NCBI RefSeq assembly: GCF_000283155.1
Contig: NW_004454216.1
Location: 672,626-736,625, forward strand
From: Ceratotherium simum simum
Lineage: Eukaryota > Chordata > Mammalia > Perissodactyla > Rhinocerotidae
Length of the DNA: 64,000 nucleotides
Reading direction: 5' to 3'
The position numbers were made by a program, and so were the translations under genes. The notes beneath the pieces were generated by a model. The model was not told where the DNA came from. It made no database searches and saw only the letters and a list, made by a program, of their open reading frames with translations. The stretch's first letter is position 1; each line of letters begins with the position of its first letter. Shown here in pieces: positions 50,701-56,759 of this stretch.

Positions 50701-52060
50701 TTGTGACATCCAAAATCTTCAGAGGGAAAACTCCATTTAATGGTCTATTAGCCCATCTTCTGTCCTTAGAAATTTCTAAATCTAGATCATACTAGTACAC
50801 AATGTTTTCAAATGATGTAGATCCCATAACCTCCTTCTAGACTGCTTCCCCCAGCCTTGCTATCATTCACGTGTATCAACTCAGACAAAGTTATTAATTT
50901 TAAAGATACTGAGCCCTACTAGCCAGGTTCTGTTATGTAGTCTCAGAAGCTTTTGATCATATTTTAGAAGTAGATGACAGTAGTTACAGTGCCATTTTAT
51001 AATTTTTAATGAATTGCTTTCATCTCCTCCTCATAGCCACTGGTGCATTTAATGAGAGTTCCCATCCATGAAGCCACAGTGCTTCAGTCAGCCTCTGAAA
51101 CACTTTTAGTATATGTGGCATAGGAAGGGCCAGGGTTCTCTATTTAATGCCATTACTTGCAAAGTTTGTATTTTTGAATGGGTAGATGGCTATAACTAAT
51201 CCTCTCATCTATAGGATGGGGTTTCGCTGTTATTTTAAAAGTTCTTGTTCTTTAAGCCATCTAAAAAAGTCTACATCTTTCTTTTTTTCCTGAGGAAGAT
51301 TTGCCCTGAGCTAACATCTGTTGCCAGTCTTCCTCTTTTTTTTGCTTGAGGAAGATTTGCCCTGAGCTAAACATCTGTTGCCAGTCTTCCTCTTTTTTTT
51401 TGCTTGGGGAAGATTAGCCCTGAGCTAACATCTGTACCAGTCTTGCTGTACTATGTATGCGGGTTGCCGCCACAGCATTGCTGATGAGTGGTGTAGGTCC
51501 ATGCCTGGGATCCAAACCTGCGAACCCAGGCCACCAAAGTGGAGTGCATGAACTTAACCACTGCGCCACAGGGCCAGCCCCCAAAAAATCTACATCATTT
51601 TTTATTCTTTTCTTTTAAGTACAGAATGGGGTGCGGGGGGCAGTTGATGCCAGTCACAGCTACAACTTGTGAATAGTCATGCACCATCTCTAGCTAGCAG
51701 TGATAATAGATTCAGAGTTGGAACCCTGTCCCTGCCTACTATTTCAGAGGTCCAACTCTGTAGTTTCCAAGTTCCTACTTGTTTGGTGTAGAACTCTTCT
51801 ACTCACCTGTTTATTTTCTGTTTACTACAGAGGCACCAAGTCTGAAGGAGGCAGAAGGGAAAGAACCTGAGCTCTTCCTGAGTAGATCCAGGCCTGTGGC
51901 AGCCAAGGCCAAGCAGGCCCATCTCACCACCCTGAAGCACATACAAGCACCCTGGTGGAAGAAGCTTGGAGAAGAAGCAGGAGATGAGATTGATGTCCCA
52001 AAGGATGAGCTTAGTGTAGAGTTAGGAACTTTATTCATTGGTGGAACCAAACCCCCTTAA
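11650..52060 (+). CDS. IQCB1: IQCB1 (NPHP5, nephrocystin-5), 13 spliced coding exons
   Basis: The protein acts at the centrosome and ciliary transition zone, including the photoreceptor connecting cilium. The family binds calmodulin, RPGR and CEP290, and loss in humans causes Senior-Loken syndrome. Exons at 11650, 11983, 14634, 17867, 22163, 31321, 33534, 34259, 41314, 43081, 48857, 50491 and 51831 join in frame to 598 codons plus TAA, matching the human length I recall. Residues 1-290 are a largely helical N-terminal region. IQ motifs lie at about 297-316 ([14 protein letters not shown]), 318-338, 390-410 ([13 protein letters not shown]) and 418-438. A charged coiled coil spans about 335-375. 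The C-terminal part, about 470-598, corresponds to the CEP290-binding region in the literature. No frameshift or premature stop is seen. Leader ATGs suggest translational control. Confidence 0.96.
11983..12145 (+). CDS. IQCB1: IQCB1 coding exon 2 (residues 34-87)
   Basis: The acceptor TTTTGCCTTAG precedes AA, which completes Glu34. The exon encodes a helical stretch including [20 protein letters not shown] and ends in AG of Ser88 at donor TTAAG|GTAAAA. The intron before it is only 233 bases, the shortest in the gene. Confidence 0.95.
12910..13213 (-). mobile_element. ERE SINE, antisense, with displaced target-site duplication
   Basis: It is a full two-module ERE (T-run, two GAGCTAACAT tail modules, CCCAAAGCCCCAGTAGATAG, GGCCGGCC end). 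A perfect 14-base duplication CATAATATTCTTTT occurs at 12869-12882 and 13214-13227. The left copy does not touch the T-run: 27 bases intervene. This suggests an RNA that continued past its internal A-tail before integration. Confidence 0.93.
13718..13965 (-). mobile_element. ERE SINE, antisense
   Basis: It has the ERE reverse-complement structure with a T-run followed by GGTGAGGGAGATTGACC and ends in CCAGGCCAGCCCC. The target duplication TGAGACTTTT lies at 13708-13717 and 13966-13975, directly abutting the element. Confidence 0.92.
14634..14763 (+). CDS. IQCB1: IQCB1 coding exon 3 (residues 88-131)
   Basis: The acceptor is TCTTATTTCAG. C completes Ser88 and 43 full codons follow, from [20 protein letters not shown] to CFINAAK. 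The exon ends in phase 0 at AAG|GTATAT. Confidence 0.95.
15235..15450 (-). mobile_element. Diverged LINE-1 ORF2 fragment, antisense
   Basis: The text TAATTCTATTGTGGTGTGAT followed by AGCATACTCTGTAT is a conserved antisense L1 ORF2 signature. The fragment has no open frame. Confidence 0.6.
15451..15572. mobile_element. Foldback MITE-like palindrome
   Basis: A 122-base near-palindrome begins CAGTCCTTGCTTTGCA and ends with the inverse TGCAAAAGCAAGGACTCTCC plus CTG. An inner stem pairs 15483-15504 with 15512-15533 around a 7-base loop, with about three imperfect pairs. The structure fits a nonautonomous DNA transposon. I cannot name the family securely. Transcribed within IQCB1 RNA, it would form a long hairpin. 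Confidence 0.7.
16045..16200 (+). mobile_element. Probable MIR/L2-class ancient repeat
   Basis: The order 'CTGTGCCAC...CTGGGTTCTTAGGTAAATCA', then a CCTCAGTTTCTTCC block and 'AAGATGAT', is MIR-like. It is strongly diverged. Confidence 0.5.
16567..16625. repeat. CA/TA microsatellite
   Basis: Imperfect alternating CACACA/TATATA tract with interspersed CATACATA units, in IQCB1 intronic sequence. Confidence 0.75.
17420..17607. mobile_element. MER5A-like hAT-Charlie MITE
   Basis: It begins CAGTGATTTTCAACCCTGGC and ends with the inverse block AGCCAGTGTTGAGAAATG. The inner part holds the GGTGATTCTGATGCAT motif typical of MER5A. The element is short and nonautonomous. Confidence 0.75.
17867..17960 (+). 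CDS. IQCB1: IQCB1 coding exon 4 (residues 132-162)
   Basis: The acceptor is T/G-rich (TTTTTTGTGTGTGTGAAG), unusually poor in C. The exon begins GGT and encodes [20 protein letters not shown] through LIQS, plus G of Val163. The donor is AGTG|GTAAGA. The first residue is Gly, where I recall Ala in human. Confidence 0.93.
19058..19293 (+). mobile_element. ERE-related SINE, distinct subfamily
   Basis: It starts GTCAGCCCTGATGGCCTAGTG and contains GTTGCCATGCTGTGGC and a TTAGCTCAGGGTGAATC tail with an A-run. The middle (CACATAGAAGAACTGG) differs from the common ERE. A perfect 16-base duplication AAAAATAGTAACTATA (19042-19057 and 19294-19309) brackets it. Substitutions suggest an older subfamily. 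Confidence 0.88.
19395..19640 (+). mobile_element. ERE SINE
   Basis: It has the head GGCCAGCCTGGTGGTGCAAG, a box-B-like GTTCGCCAGTTTGG and the two TTAGC-CAGGGCC tail modules with an A-tail. An imperfect target duplication, ATTAAGCAATAGTGAG versus ATTAAACAATTGTGAA, flanks it. Confidence 0.9.
19680..20880 (+). mobile_element. Ancient interspersed repeat, LINE-like 3' end
   Basis: The 3' part (ATTACTGGATATTTGAT, then GGATTTGCTTCAAAATAAAA, then CATTATACTATTCTGTCTAC, GTTTGAAACTTTCATTAAAA) is a recurrent old mammalian repeat end. I judge it LINE-derived, but the family and 5' limit are uncertain. No open frame. Confidence 0.4.
20880..22162 (+). other. IQCB1: IQCB1 intron, no exon seen
   Basis: This is AT-rich intronic DNA before coding exon 5, with a probable old L2/MIR-class fragment around 21,485-21,640. 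The part from about 21,996 to the exon is the left flank of the segment duplicated at 24,430-24,811. Confidence 0.55.
21996..22382 (+). repeat. IQCB1: Source copy of the exon-5 segmental duplication
   Basis: This segment comprises coding exon 5 with about 167 bases of upstream and 120 bases of downstream intron. It recurs, diverged but nearly collinear, at 24,430-24,811. Left end: TTATTGAAACTG in both copies. Right end: TGTACATGATACTTAGAAA versus TGTACATGGCACTTGAAAA. Confidence 0.9.
22163..22262 (+). CDS. IQCB1: IQCB1 coding exon 5 (residues 163-195)
   Basis: The acceptor is TTCTCTTCCTTTAG. TA completes Val163, then [20 protein letters not shown] to LQIS, ending in AG of Ser196 at donor AGCAG|GTGACT. 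This is the functional copy: intact frame and both splice sites, unlike the degenerate copy at 24,596. Confidence 0.95.
22700..23395 (+). mobile_element. Ancient mammalian repeat, left half
   Basis: The text GGATGCTTCCTGGAGAAGGT, followed by GATGAAACTTTAAGGATGAG and later CATGCCAAGGTG, is a familiar but very old mammalian repeat. Its expected continuation appears at 29,945 onward, so it was split by the L1 at 23,430-29,944. The family name is uncertain. Confidence 0.5.
23460..23786 (+). mobile_element. ERE SINE inside the L1 5' region
   Basis: It has the head GGGGCTGGCCCCGTGGCTTA and both tail modules with an A-rich, AAATAAAT-repeat tail. Near-identical AAAATGGCATAA flanks (about 23443 and 23788) are the target duplication. 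Confidence 0.92.
24430..24811 (+). pseudogene. IQCB1: Decayed duplicate of IQCB1 coding exon 5 with intron flanks
   Basis: A 382-base collinear copy of 21,996-22,382 in the same orientation. The exon-equivalent part (24596-24695) is 100 bases, the same length as exon 5, with 12 differences by my count. It keeps the acceptor TTGTCTTCCTTTAG. The donor AG|GT is now TT|GG, so the site is lost, and an in-frame TAG stands at 24673-24675. Inclusion would truncate the protein. Because introns flank the exon copy on both sides, it is a DNA-level duplication and not a processed pseudogene. It sits between L1 5' sequence ending near 24,428 and L1 sequence resuming near 24,812. Confidence 0.93.
25189..25227. 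repeat. GA-rich simple repeat within the L1
   Basis: A purine tract of AGAGAGAGAGGGGGGAGGAG type. Confidence 0.7.
27087..27342 (+). mobile_element. ERE SINE inside the L1 ORF2 region
   Basis: It has the head GGGGCTGGCCCAGTGGGGTAG, box-B-like GGGTTCAGATCCC, both tail modules and an A-tail. The target duplication is AGCAATAGATA (27076-27086) versus AGTAATAGATA after the tail. Confidence 0.93.
29945..30560 (+). mobile_element. Ancient mammalian repeat, right half
   Basis: The text GGTGATGAATTCAGTGTTGG, 'GTGTTGAACATAGG', then 'GGGCTGAAATGGAATCCTGAGGA' continues the old repeat left off at 23,395. It is interrupted by a short L1 piece at 30,157-30,253. The family is uncertain. Confidence 0.45.
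30157..30253 (+). mobile_element. Short LINE-1 fragment
   Basis: CAAAGACTTGTACATAAACA through TCCATCAATAGATGAATA repeats the L1 text seen at about 29,470-29,560, with about 85-90 percent similarity by eye. It could be a local duplication from the adjacent L1 or a separate truncated insertion. Confidence 0.6.
30561..31320 (+). other. IQCB1: IQCB1 intron, no exon seen
   Basis: Unassigned intronic sequence. Near 31,085-31,140 the text GGTGCCTTACACACAGTAAG followed by TTCAATAAATACT looks like an L2 3' end. Confidence 0.5.
31321..31499 (+). CDS. IQCB1: IQCB1 coding exon 6 (residues 196-255)
   Basis: The acceptor is TTTTGTTCTATTAG. T completes Ser196 and 59 full codons run from [20 protein letters not shown] to LSACYK, plus G of Gly256. 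The donor is AAAG|GTAGTG. It encodes leucine-rich helices of the N-terminal region and is one of the longest internal coding exons. Confidence 0.95.
31500..33533 (+). other. IQCB1: IQCB1 intron, no exon seen
   Basis: No additional exon or confidently nameable repeat. About 32,020-32,220 resembles an old L2/MIR-class fragment. Short open frames here have no recognisable similarity. Confidence 0.5.
33534..33643 (+). CDS. IQCB1: IQCB1 coding exon 7 (residues 256-292)
   Basis: The acceptor is TATTCCATTTCAG. GC completes Gly256, then [20 protein letters not shown] to YQEVEEQ, ending in phase 0 at CAG|GTATTA. It leads into the first IQ motif. Confidence 0.95.
34259..34368 (+). CDS. IQCB1: IQCB1 coding exon 8 (residues 293-328; IQ motifs 1-2)
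   Basis: The acceptor is GCTTTTAATTTCAG. The exon encodes [20 protein letters not shown] (IQ motif 1, calmodulin-type) and [11 protein letters not shown], the start of IQ motif 2, ending in AG of Arg329. The donor is TTCAG|GTAAAA. Confidence 0.96.
34508..34715 (-). mobile_element. ERE SINE, antisense, 140 bases after coding exon 8
   Basis: It is the reverse complement of an ERE lacking the usual tail modules, ending GAGCCGGCCC. A perfect 17-base duplication CAGTTTCTTTTACTCTT (34491-34507 and 34716-34732) flanks it, and the body is little diverged, suggesting a recent insertion. Confidence 0.94.
35595..35790 (+). mobile_element. MIR SINE
   Basis: The order 'GACTTGAGTTTGTATACCATC', 'GTGAATGACCTTGGATAAGT', 'TATAAAATGGGGATAAT' and 'TACCTGGCACTTAGAAAATG' matches MIR. 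Confidence 0.75.
35791..36989 (+). other. IQCB1: IQCB1 intron, no feature recognised
   Basis: Unassigned intronic DNA. Open frames are short and show no known protein similarity. Confidence 0.45.
36990..37545 (-). mobile_element. LTR-like element, antisense (same family as 59,660)
   Basis: It begins TCCTCTACCCATCTTAGG and includes GGTTTATTCACACATGCAAT, then 'CTCAAAATAATCTTTATGCC' and 'AAAGTGGCA'. The copy at 59,660-60,320 shares these blocks in the same order. No coding remnant. ERV class and family name are uncertain. Confidence 0.45.
37546..38266 (+). other. IQCB1: IQCB1 intron, no feature recognised
   Basis: Unassigned sequence up to the target site of the L1 at 38,281. Confidence 0.4.
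38281..39473 (+). mobile_element. 5'-truncated young LINE-1 with nested ERE
   Basis: The ORF2 C-terminal region is still open from 38,287 (about 225 L1 residues, including [18 protein letters not shown] and a C-x3-C-x7-H-x4-C zinc-knuckle-like [18 protein letters not shown]). An antisense ERE then interrupts it at about 38,965. After the ERE the L1 3' UTR resumes at 39,222 and ends in AATAAA plus an A-tail. Imperfect flanks ATTGATAATTAAGA (38267-38280) and ATTGGTAATTAGAC (from 39474) look like the target duplication. Confidence 0.9.
38965..39221 (-). mobile_element. ERE SINE inserted in the L1
   Basis: It is an antisense ERE with a GTTTT-rich tail. GAGGGTATTATG (38953-38964) and GAGAGTATTATG (39222-39233) are its target duplication, lying at L1 positions equivalent to the uninterrupted copy at 207-218. 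It is therefore younger than the L1 it hit. Confidence 0.95.
39474..40479 (+). other. IQCB1: IQCB1 intron, no feature recognised
   Basis: Unassigned intronic sequence without a convincing exon. Confidence 0.4.
40480..41295 (-). mobile_element. Ancient LINE-1 3' fragment, antisense, with nested ERE
   Basis: It carries the antisense L1 landmarks AACATACAGTTTGTTTTCAG, CTCCAGAAAGGTGGTACAGC and TATATGATTACTAGTGAAGTT in the order seen in old mammalian L1s, ending about 20 bases before coding exon 9. An ERE splits it at 40,669-40,909. Confidence 0.55.
40669..40909 (-). mobile_element. ERE SINE, antisense, with a G-run in its tail
   Basis: It is the reverse complement of a two-module ERE. The tail on the plus strand is 7 T followed by 13 G (40676-40688), an unusual replacement of the poly-A junction. 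The target duplication is CAGTAATTTATCC (40656-40668) versus CAGTATTTATCC (40910-40921). Confidence 0.93.
41314..41456 (+). CDS. IQCB1: IQCB1 coding exon 9 (residues 329-376; coiled coil)
   Basis: The acceptor is TTTCCATCACAG. A completes Arg329, then [20 protein letters not shown], a highly charged [16 protein letters not shown] heptad-rich stretch (coiled coil) and SMLEIVHP, plus G of Gly377. The donor is CCAG|GTGGGT. Confidence 0.95.
42125..42335. mobile_element. hAT-Charlie-like MITE
   Basis: It begins CAGCACTGCCTGATAGAACTT and has 'TGTTCTATATCTGCACTCTCC', 'GGTGGCTGTTGAGTACTTGA' and an inverse-complementary 'GTAGCCATTTGTGGCTAGTG' right side. The family is recognisable, the exact name is not certain. 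Confidence 0.6.
43081..43229 (+). CDS. IQCB1: IQCB1 coding exon 10 (residues 377-426; IQ motifs 3-4)
   Basis: The acceptor is TCATCTTTTTAG. GC completes Gly377. It encodes the third IQ motif [18 protein letters not shown] and begins the fourth ([11 protein letters not shown]), ending in phase 0 at GCA|GTGAGT. Confidence 0.96.
43245..43400 (+). mobile_element. MIR SINE
   Basis: It shows GGTTCAAACCTAACTTTGCT, 'GTCTTGGTCAAGTCACTTAG' and 'CTCTATAAAATAAGAACC' in MIR order, about 15 bases past the coding exon 10 donor. Confidence 0.8.
44880..45115. mobile_element. hAT-Charlie-like repeat, second copy
   Basis: CCACATGTGGCTATTGAGTA and the following 'AATTTTTTATATTGATTACA', 'TGTTGAAATGCTAATATTTT' are a longer variant related to the element at 42,125. 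Confidence 0.5.
45116..46329 (+). other. IQCB1: IQCB1 intron, no feature recognised
   Basis: Unassigned intronic sequence. No exon is seen and all open frames are short. Confidence 0.4.
46961..47215 (-). mobile_element. ERE SINE, antisense, containing an assembly gap
   Basis: The T-run and tail module precede the gap and the GC-rich head (GCGCGCCCGGGATCCGAACC to GGGCCGGCCC) follows it. The target duplication CTAAAGACATTTTT is perfect at 46947-46960 and 47216-47229. True length is unknown because of the gap. Confidence 0.93.
47032..47131. other. Assembly gap (100 N)
   Basis: Exactly 100 N bases follow a run of 21 T. A round 100 usually marks a gap of unknown size. It falls between the poly-T tail and GC-rich body of an ERE, where sequencing often fails. 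Comparison with other EREs suggests that about 100-130 bases of ordinary SINE sequence are missing. Confidence 0.98.
47985..48275. mobile_element. hAT-family nonautonomous element
   Basis: It has GATTTGCAGGCCATGTGGTC and the characteristic right end 'GGATTTGGCCTGTGGCCATA' 'ATTTGCCAACCCTTG', the inverse of a common MER-type hAT start. The subfamily is uncertain. Confidence 0.65.
48857..48988 (+). CDS. IQCB1: IQCB1 coding exon 11 (residues 427-470)
   Basis: The acceptor is CTTTTTTTTCAG. 44 whole codons run from [20 protein letters not shown], finishing IQ motif 4 and its basic tail, to VDDYVRRHP. It is phase 0 at both ends, so skipping it would keep the frame. The donor is CCA|GTATGT. Confidence 0.95.
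49195..49715 (-). mobile_element. LINE-1 ORF2 fragment, antisense
   Basis: 'GTGAAGAGGTATTGTGATTT', 'GTATTTCCCTAATGATTAGT', 'CCCTTATCAGATATATGAT' and 'AATCACTGCCAAATCCAATG' are the classic antisense L1 ORF2 3'-half signatures. No intact frame. Confidence 0.75.
50491..50647 (+). CDS. IQCB1: IQCB1 coding exon 12 (residues 471-522)
   Basis: The acceptor is CCTCTGTTCCCAG. It encodes [39 protein letters not shown] and STNIEQLL, plus A of Lys523. The helical, Gln/Glu-rich sequence belongs to the C-terminal region where the family binds CEP290. The donor is CTGA|GTATGT. Confidence 0.95.
50648..51830 (+). other. IQCB1: IQCB1 last intron
   Basis: The final intron (1,183 bases) holds one antisense ERE with an expanded tail (51,278-51,582) and otherwise unassigned sequence. 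No extra exon is seen. Confidence 0.6.
51278..51582 (-). mobile_element. ERE SINE, antisense, with triplicated tail module
   Basis: Three tandem tail units start at about 51291, 51347 and 51405 (spacing 56 and 58 bases), each with a GGAAGAT-TGCCCTGAGCTAA-type core and T-run. The usual ERE has one or two. The target duplication is AAAAAAGTCTACATC (51263-51277) versus AAAAAATCTACATC (51583-51596). Confidence 0.9.
51831..52060 (+). CDS. IQCB1: IQCB1 coding exon 13 (residues 523-598, stop)
   Basis: The acceptor is CTGTTTACTACAG. AG completes Lys523, then [20 protein letters not shown], a conserved [20 protein letters not shown] block and the acidic tail, ending GGTKPP and TAA (52058-52060). The C-terminus matches the known family terminus, so the gene is complete. 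Confidence 0.97.
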
Positions 52061-52415
52061 GAAGTTACCCTGAGAAATTACACATATTTTATATTTCAGG
52101 AGATTATATTGGTTCTGCCTCTGGCTTGCTAGTAGACTAGAGCTATCTTAACTCATGGTTTTCCAGAGGTTCCTCTCCGAACAAGACTTGCAAGCAGTAA
52201 GCAGAGTTATCTTCTACCTCTATCTTAGTTCTCTTTTTATTTTTTACCACACACCCATCCCTGGCCACACACACAAATTGGTGTGCTGTTTATCGTGGAA
52301 CTAAACAGCATGGCATTCTATTGCTTACATGAAATGTGATATATATATATATATGTTTTTGCTTCTGCTGTTTTCCAACTAAACATGTTTTCTAAATAAA
52401 TATTTTCGACAGTTC
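52061..52415 (+). other. IQCB1: IQCB1 3' UTR with poly(A) signal
   Basis: An AATAAA hexamer lies at 52395-52400, about 335 bases after the stop, followed by TATTTTCGACAG; cleavage probably falls 10-25 bases later. A TATATATATATATA tract lies near 52340-52354. Confidence 0.75.
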
Positions 52416-53129
52416 TGAAAAACTTGTCAGAATTACTTCAACTTTTCACATTTATTATTTAGATTCTTGTTTTTCTGTTAATATAGGAAGTGTGCTCCTG
52501 GCCTTTATTAAGGTGAGGAAAAGGTCAATTGAAGGATATTTGTCTATTTTCTACAAAACAGTGTTTGAACTCAATTTCTACCTTGTTATTTCTAAAAAGA
52601 ACTACATTAAAAAATCCTCCTAGAATTCAATGCAAGAAAAATTTCTCCAGATAAAATTGCAATCTTTCTGGTAAACTATGAGAACTACGTAACCCACTAT
52701 ATCCCTTTTTGTCTTGTCTCCTAGGAATCTCACAGCTAAATATAATGTCTAATTTCTGTTATGATCGTAGGTACCTACATGATTATTTGATTTCAACCTA
52801 ATAATTTCTGATTTCCCTGTTTATCTTTAACTGTGTTTTAATACCAGAAGCTACCTGTATTTGTGTTTGTAACAATATGGAATTTAAGTTAAAATCAATT
52901 AACAGATCGTGGACTCCATGTCATGAGGAACCAATTAACAAATCATGGACTCCATATCATAAGGAACCTGGAGTGTGCATTTTGTATAAATGAGTAGAAA
53001 TACCAGTATTTCTGGATGGGAAGATCAAATAGTATAATGTTGTCCATTCCTCCAAAGCTAAGTTTAGTAAAATTCTAGTGTAATTTTTATTTATAATTGG
53101 AAAAGAAATGTATAAAATTCATCTGTAAA
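52416..53129. other. Intergenic sequence downstream of IQCB1
   Basis: AT-rich sequence with no recognisable gene. The next gene I would expect from human synteny, GOLGB1, is not visible here. Confidence 0.5.
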
Positions 53130-54490
53130 AATAAGTAGATGAGAATTCTGGTTTCACTAAGAATGTTGAAAGCTACATGAAACTGTTGCTCCCACCTTAA
53201 CAAAAAAAAATGCCGGGTAATCTACAAAAATAATTTTTCTTGAGCCTATCCGATAGTTGAAGCCTCAAGATGACCAAGTAAATTGAGGTGGGACTCAGTA
53301 TCTGTGAAATGAAGTATTTTATCTTTCTTTAGTAGAGCACGGGAGAAGAAGGTGGCTGGATAAGAAGAAATCAACTAAAATTGTAACAAATTCTTAACAG
53401 CCCAGTGTGGAGTAGCATGTCAGTTTAGAATACATAGGAGCCTCAGACAGGAGAATTTAGAACTCTACCAAATACAGTCATGTGCCACATAATGACATTT
53501 CGGTCAACAACAGGCCGCATGTATGATGGTGGTCCCACAACATCGGTACCATATAGCCTAGGTGTGTAGTAGGCTGTACAATCTAGGTTTGTGTAAGTAC
53601 ACTCTGACGTTTGTACCATGAAATCACCTAAAGACGCATTTCTCAGAATGTATCCCTGTGATTAAGTGAGGCATGACTACTCAAAGTTTGGGAGCAGGGC
53701 AGGAGGCCTGAAGAGCCGCCCTTAGTGGCGCAAGCAAACATGAGATGTTAGGCTGCTGCTGGGTGGCATGCCCAAAGCCTTACCCGTTTCCCCAAACCCT
53801 TCTCTTAAAAGCCTTAAGCTGCTAGAGCAGGGGCGGCAAGCCTTGACAAAATTCCATTGCATGTAAGGAAGGAATAGAAACAAAACCTATCTGTCCCTGG
53901 GGGGAGGGGTGGGAAACACTCTAGCCCCAGACACAAGAAGAGATCCAGCGCTGCTGAGGGAGAGAGAGAAACAAAAGCCTTCCACTCCTGGGAGAGGGAC
54001 AGGAAAGCATCTTGGGCCCAGAAATCCTACACCAATTCAAAGCAGAGGCCTGCTACTGCTGGGAAGGGAACTTTCCTGCTCAAGAGCAGCAACAGATATG
54101 AGGCCGTTTGCCATGGGGTAGAAGGATAGGACACCTGAGAAAGCCCCACCCCCAACCCCAGGAAGAAGAGACCTAGCCTAAAATTTAGGCTGGATCAGGA
54201 CAACAGCCCACCCATGTTCCAACAACTAGCCTAGCACCAAGTAATAAGCAATAGCACTTTACCACTGGGGTAGGGGAAAGTGCATGGAGAGACCCCCTCT
54301 GTGGCAAGGACATACAGGGATGGCTGAAAGTGGAGGGTGGAGTAGGAACACAGAAAAACCTTCAAGCTTTCCAGACCCTACTCTAAGCACAAGGTAAGAG
54401 CAGCTAAAAAATAAAGGAACTTGAAGTCTGGTGCATTGAAGATGAAAAGCTAAACTGACTAGTTTAACTCAACCCCGTGCAATACTGCCA
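53130..54490 (+). mobile_element. Possible ancient LINE-1 5' UTR region, interrupted by a Tigger-like MITE
   Basis: Recurrent 'CCTGGGAGAGGGACAGGAAA', 'CTGCTGGGAAGGGAA' phrases and GC-richer sequence with a short open frame (53,909-54,121) resemble the repeated units of old mammalian L1 5' regions. Not secure. Confidence 0.4.
53474..53692. mobile_element. Tigger-type MITE (MER6-like), internally deleted
   Basis: The left end is TACAGTCATGTGCCACATAA and the right end is the diverged inverse '...TGATTAAGTGAGGCATGACT'. The interior 'CTGTACAATCTAGGTTTGTG' is the conserved arm of this family. It carries no transposase. Confidence 0.7.
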
Positions 54491-54984
54491 TACAATTCTT
54501 TTTTTTTTCTTTTAATTTCTGACTTAATGCTGTCTTCTGACTTATAATGCTGTTATATTTACTATGTTAAAACAATAATTCTGCATTACTCAGATAAGGG
54601 TAAAAAATAAGACACATGAAGCAGTGAGTTTATCAATAATTATTTAATCAATTTTTCACATTTAATTTTCTTTGATGACTTGCTCACATTATCAGAGCTC
54701 ATTTTTCTATACAGTATAAAGTACTGGACAGAGTATAATACAAATATGAGAAACACAACACTTAACATTTCATTTTTATGAACCTATAGAGTGCCTAGAA
54801 ATAGAAATAGAAAATTCTGTAGTCAGTAGAAATTCTGTAGAAAAGCCACTCTGTACCATATGATTTTCATTTTAGGAATATCCATATTCATTTGGATAAT
54901 TGGAAATTTGGTCAATTTCAAATTATGGCTAAAGAGAATTCAAATGCATGATTGCTAGACTGAACTTTAATGATTAAATTTTGA

Positions 54985-55915
54985 AGACTTATTTTCCCCA
55001 GCTTTATTGAGGTACAGTTGACAAAACTATATATTTAAAGTGTATAATGTGATGATTTGATATACACATGCATTGTGAAATGATTACCACAGTCAGGTTA
55101 ATTAACACATCCATCACCTTTTTGTGTGTGTGGTGAGAATGCTTAAGATCTACTCTTAGCAAATTTCAAGTATACAATACAGTATTATTAACTATAGTGA
55201 CCATGCTGTACATTAGATCCCCGGAACTTATTCATCTAACTGAAAGTTTGTACCCTCTGGCCAGCTTCTCCCCATTTCCCCCACCTCCCTGGTAACCACC
55301 ATTCTACTCTCTGTTTATATGGGTTTGACTTTTTATTTTTTAAATTCCATATATAAGTAAGATCATACAGTGTTTTTCTCTGTCTGGCTTATTTCACTTA
55401 GCATAATGTCCTCCATGTTCATCCATGTTGTCACAAATGGCAGGATTTCCTTCCTTCTTGTGGCTGAATAATACTATATATATATGTATATCTCACATCT
55501 TCTTTATCCATCATCCATTGATAGACACTTAGGTTGTTGCTACATGTTTGTTGGCTATTGTGAATAATGCTGCAATGAACATGGGAGTGCAGAAGTCTCT
55601 TTAAGATACTGATTTCATTTCCTTCAGATATATACCCAGAAAAGAGGATTGCTGGATCATATGGGTGTTCTATTTTTTAATTTTTTGAGGCACTCCATAC
55701 TGTTCTATAATGGCTAGACCAATTTACATTCCCACCAACAATGTACAAGTGTTCCCTTTTGTCCACATCCTTGCCAACACTTATTATCTCTTGTCTTTTT
55801 TATAAAAGCCATCCTAACAGGTGTGAGGTGATATCTCATTGTGGTTTTGATTTGTATTTCCCTGATGATTAGTGATGTTGAGCACCTTTTCATGTACTCG
55901 TTGGCCATTTGTGCC
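54985..55915 (-). mobile_element. LINE-1 3' end, antisense
   Basis: 'TTATTGAGGTACAGTTGACA', 'TATTGTGAATAATGCTGCAA', 'GGATTGCTGGATCATATGG' and 'CATCCTAACAGGTGTGAGGT' appear in order, the typical antisense L1 3' UTR and ORF2 C-terminal text. Only a short open piece survives (55,714-55,968 minus). Confidence 0.88.
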
Positions 55916-56630
55916 AACAAGTTATATTGCCATATGATGTTATCCACTGGATTTAATGCAAACTCCACAAGTTAAGGGCACAGTCCCCAACAAAACTGCC
56001 CTTACTTCAGATGCCAGCCATAAATTCAGATTTCCCCAGGCCACCCACAGTTCTGACCAACTGACTGCAAATTTGAGTGTTCCCACAACCCCATGAGGTT
56101 TGATAATTCACTAGAACAAACAACAGAACTCAGGAAAGCACTATGCTTTTGATTAGTTTTATTATAAAGATACAAATCAAGTCCAGTCAAATAAAGAATA
56201 CTTAGTGCAAGGTCTTAGAGGGTGCTAAACAAAGATGCATCACCCTCCTGGCACATCAATGTGCTCACCAACCAGGAAGCTCCACTGAGCAAATATGTTC
56301 AGTTTTTATTGGAGTTTCATTACGTAGGCATGATTGATTGAATCATTGGCCATGAGACTGAACTCAATCTCCAGCCCCTCTTCCCTCCCCAGAGGTCAGG
56401 AAGTCAGGCTGATATCATGCAGCTCAAAGCTTCAACCCTCTAATCACGTAGTTGATCTATCTGACATGGCTTACCCCCAACTTAAGTCATCTCCTTAGCA
56501 TAAACTCAGGTGTGACCCAAGAGCCCACCACTAAGAACAAAGACAATCCTATCACTCAGGAAATTAGAAGGGTTTAGAAGCCCCCCTCCCAGGAACTTGG
56601 GACAAAGAACAAACAAATTCTATACAGTAC
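55916..56630 (-). mobile_element. ERVL-class LTR-like element, antisense
   Basis: 'GAGGTTTGATAATTCACTAG', 'AACAGAACTCAGGAAAGC' and 'TCTGACCAACTGACTGCAA' are the reverse of a common MLT2/ERVL-type LTR. No internal viral genes are seen, so it is a solo LTR at most. Confidence 0.5.
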
Positions 56631-56759
56631 TCCAACACTAACTGTCTAATATAAAAAGAGGTGTACCCATATCTGGGCATAAGTAGTATCCACCTCAGTC
56701 TTTCTGCTCTACACATGTCTGACATATAGTCAAAAATTGAGACACACAAAGAAGCTAGG

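Noticed and set aside
53909..54121. A small open frame in GC-richer intergenic DNA
   Set aside because: It lies in a probable old L1 5' region with repeated units and has no recognisable similarity.
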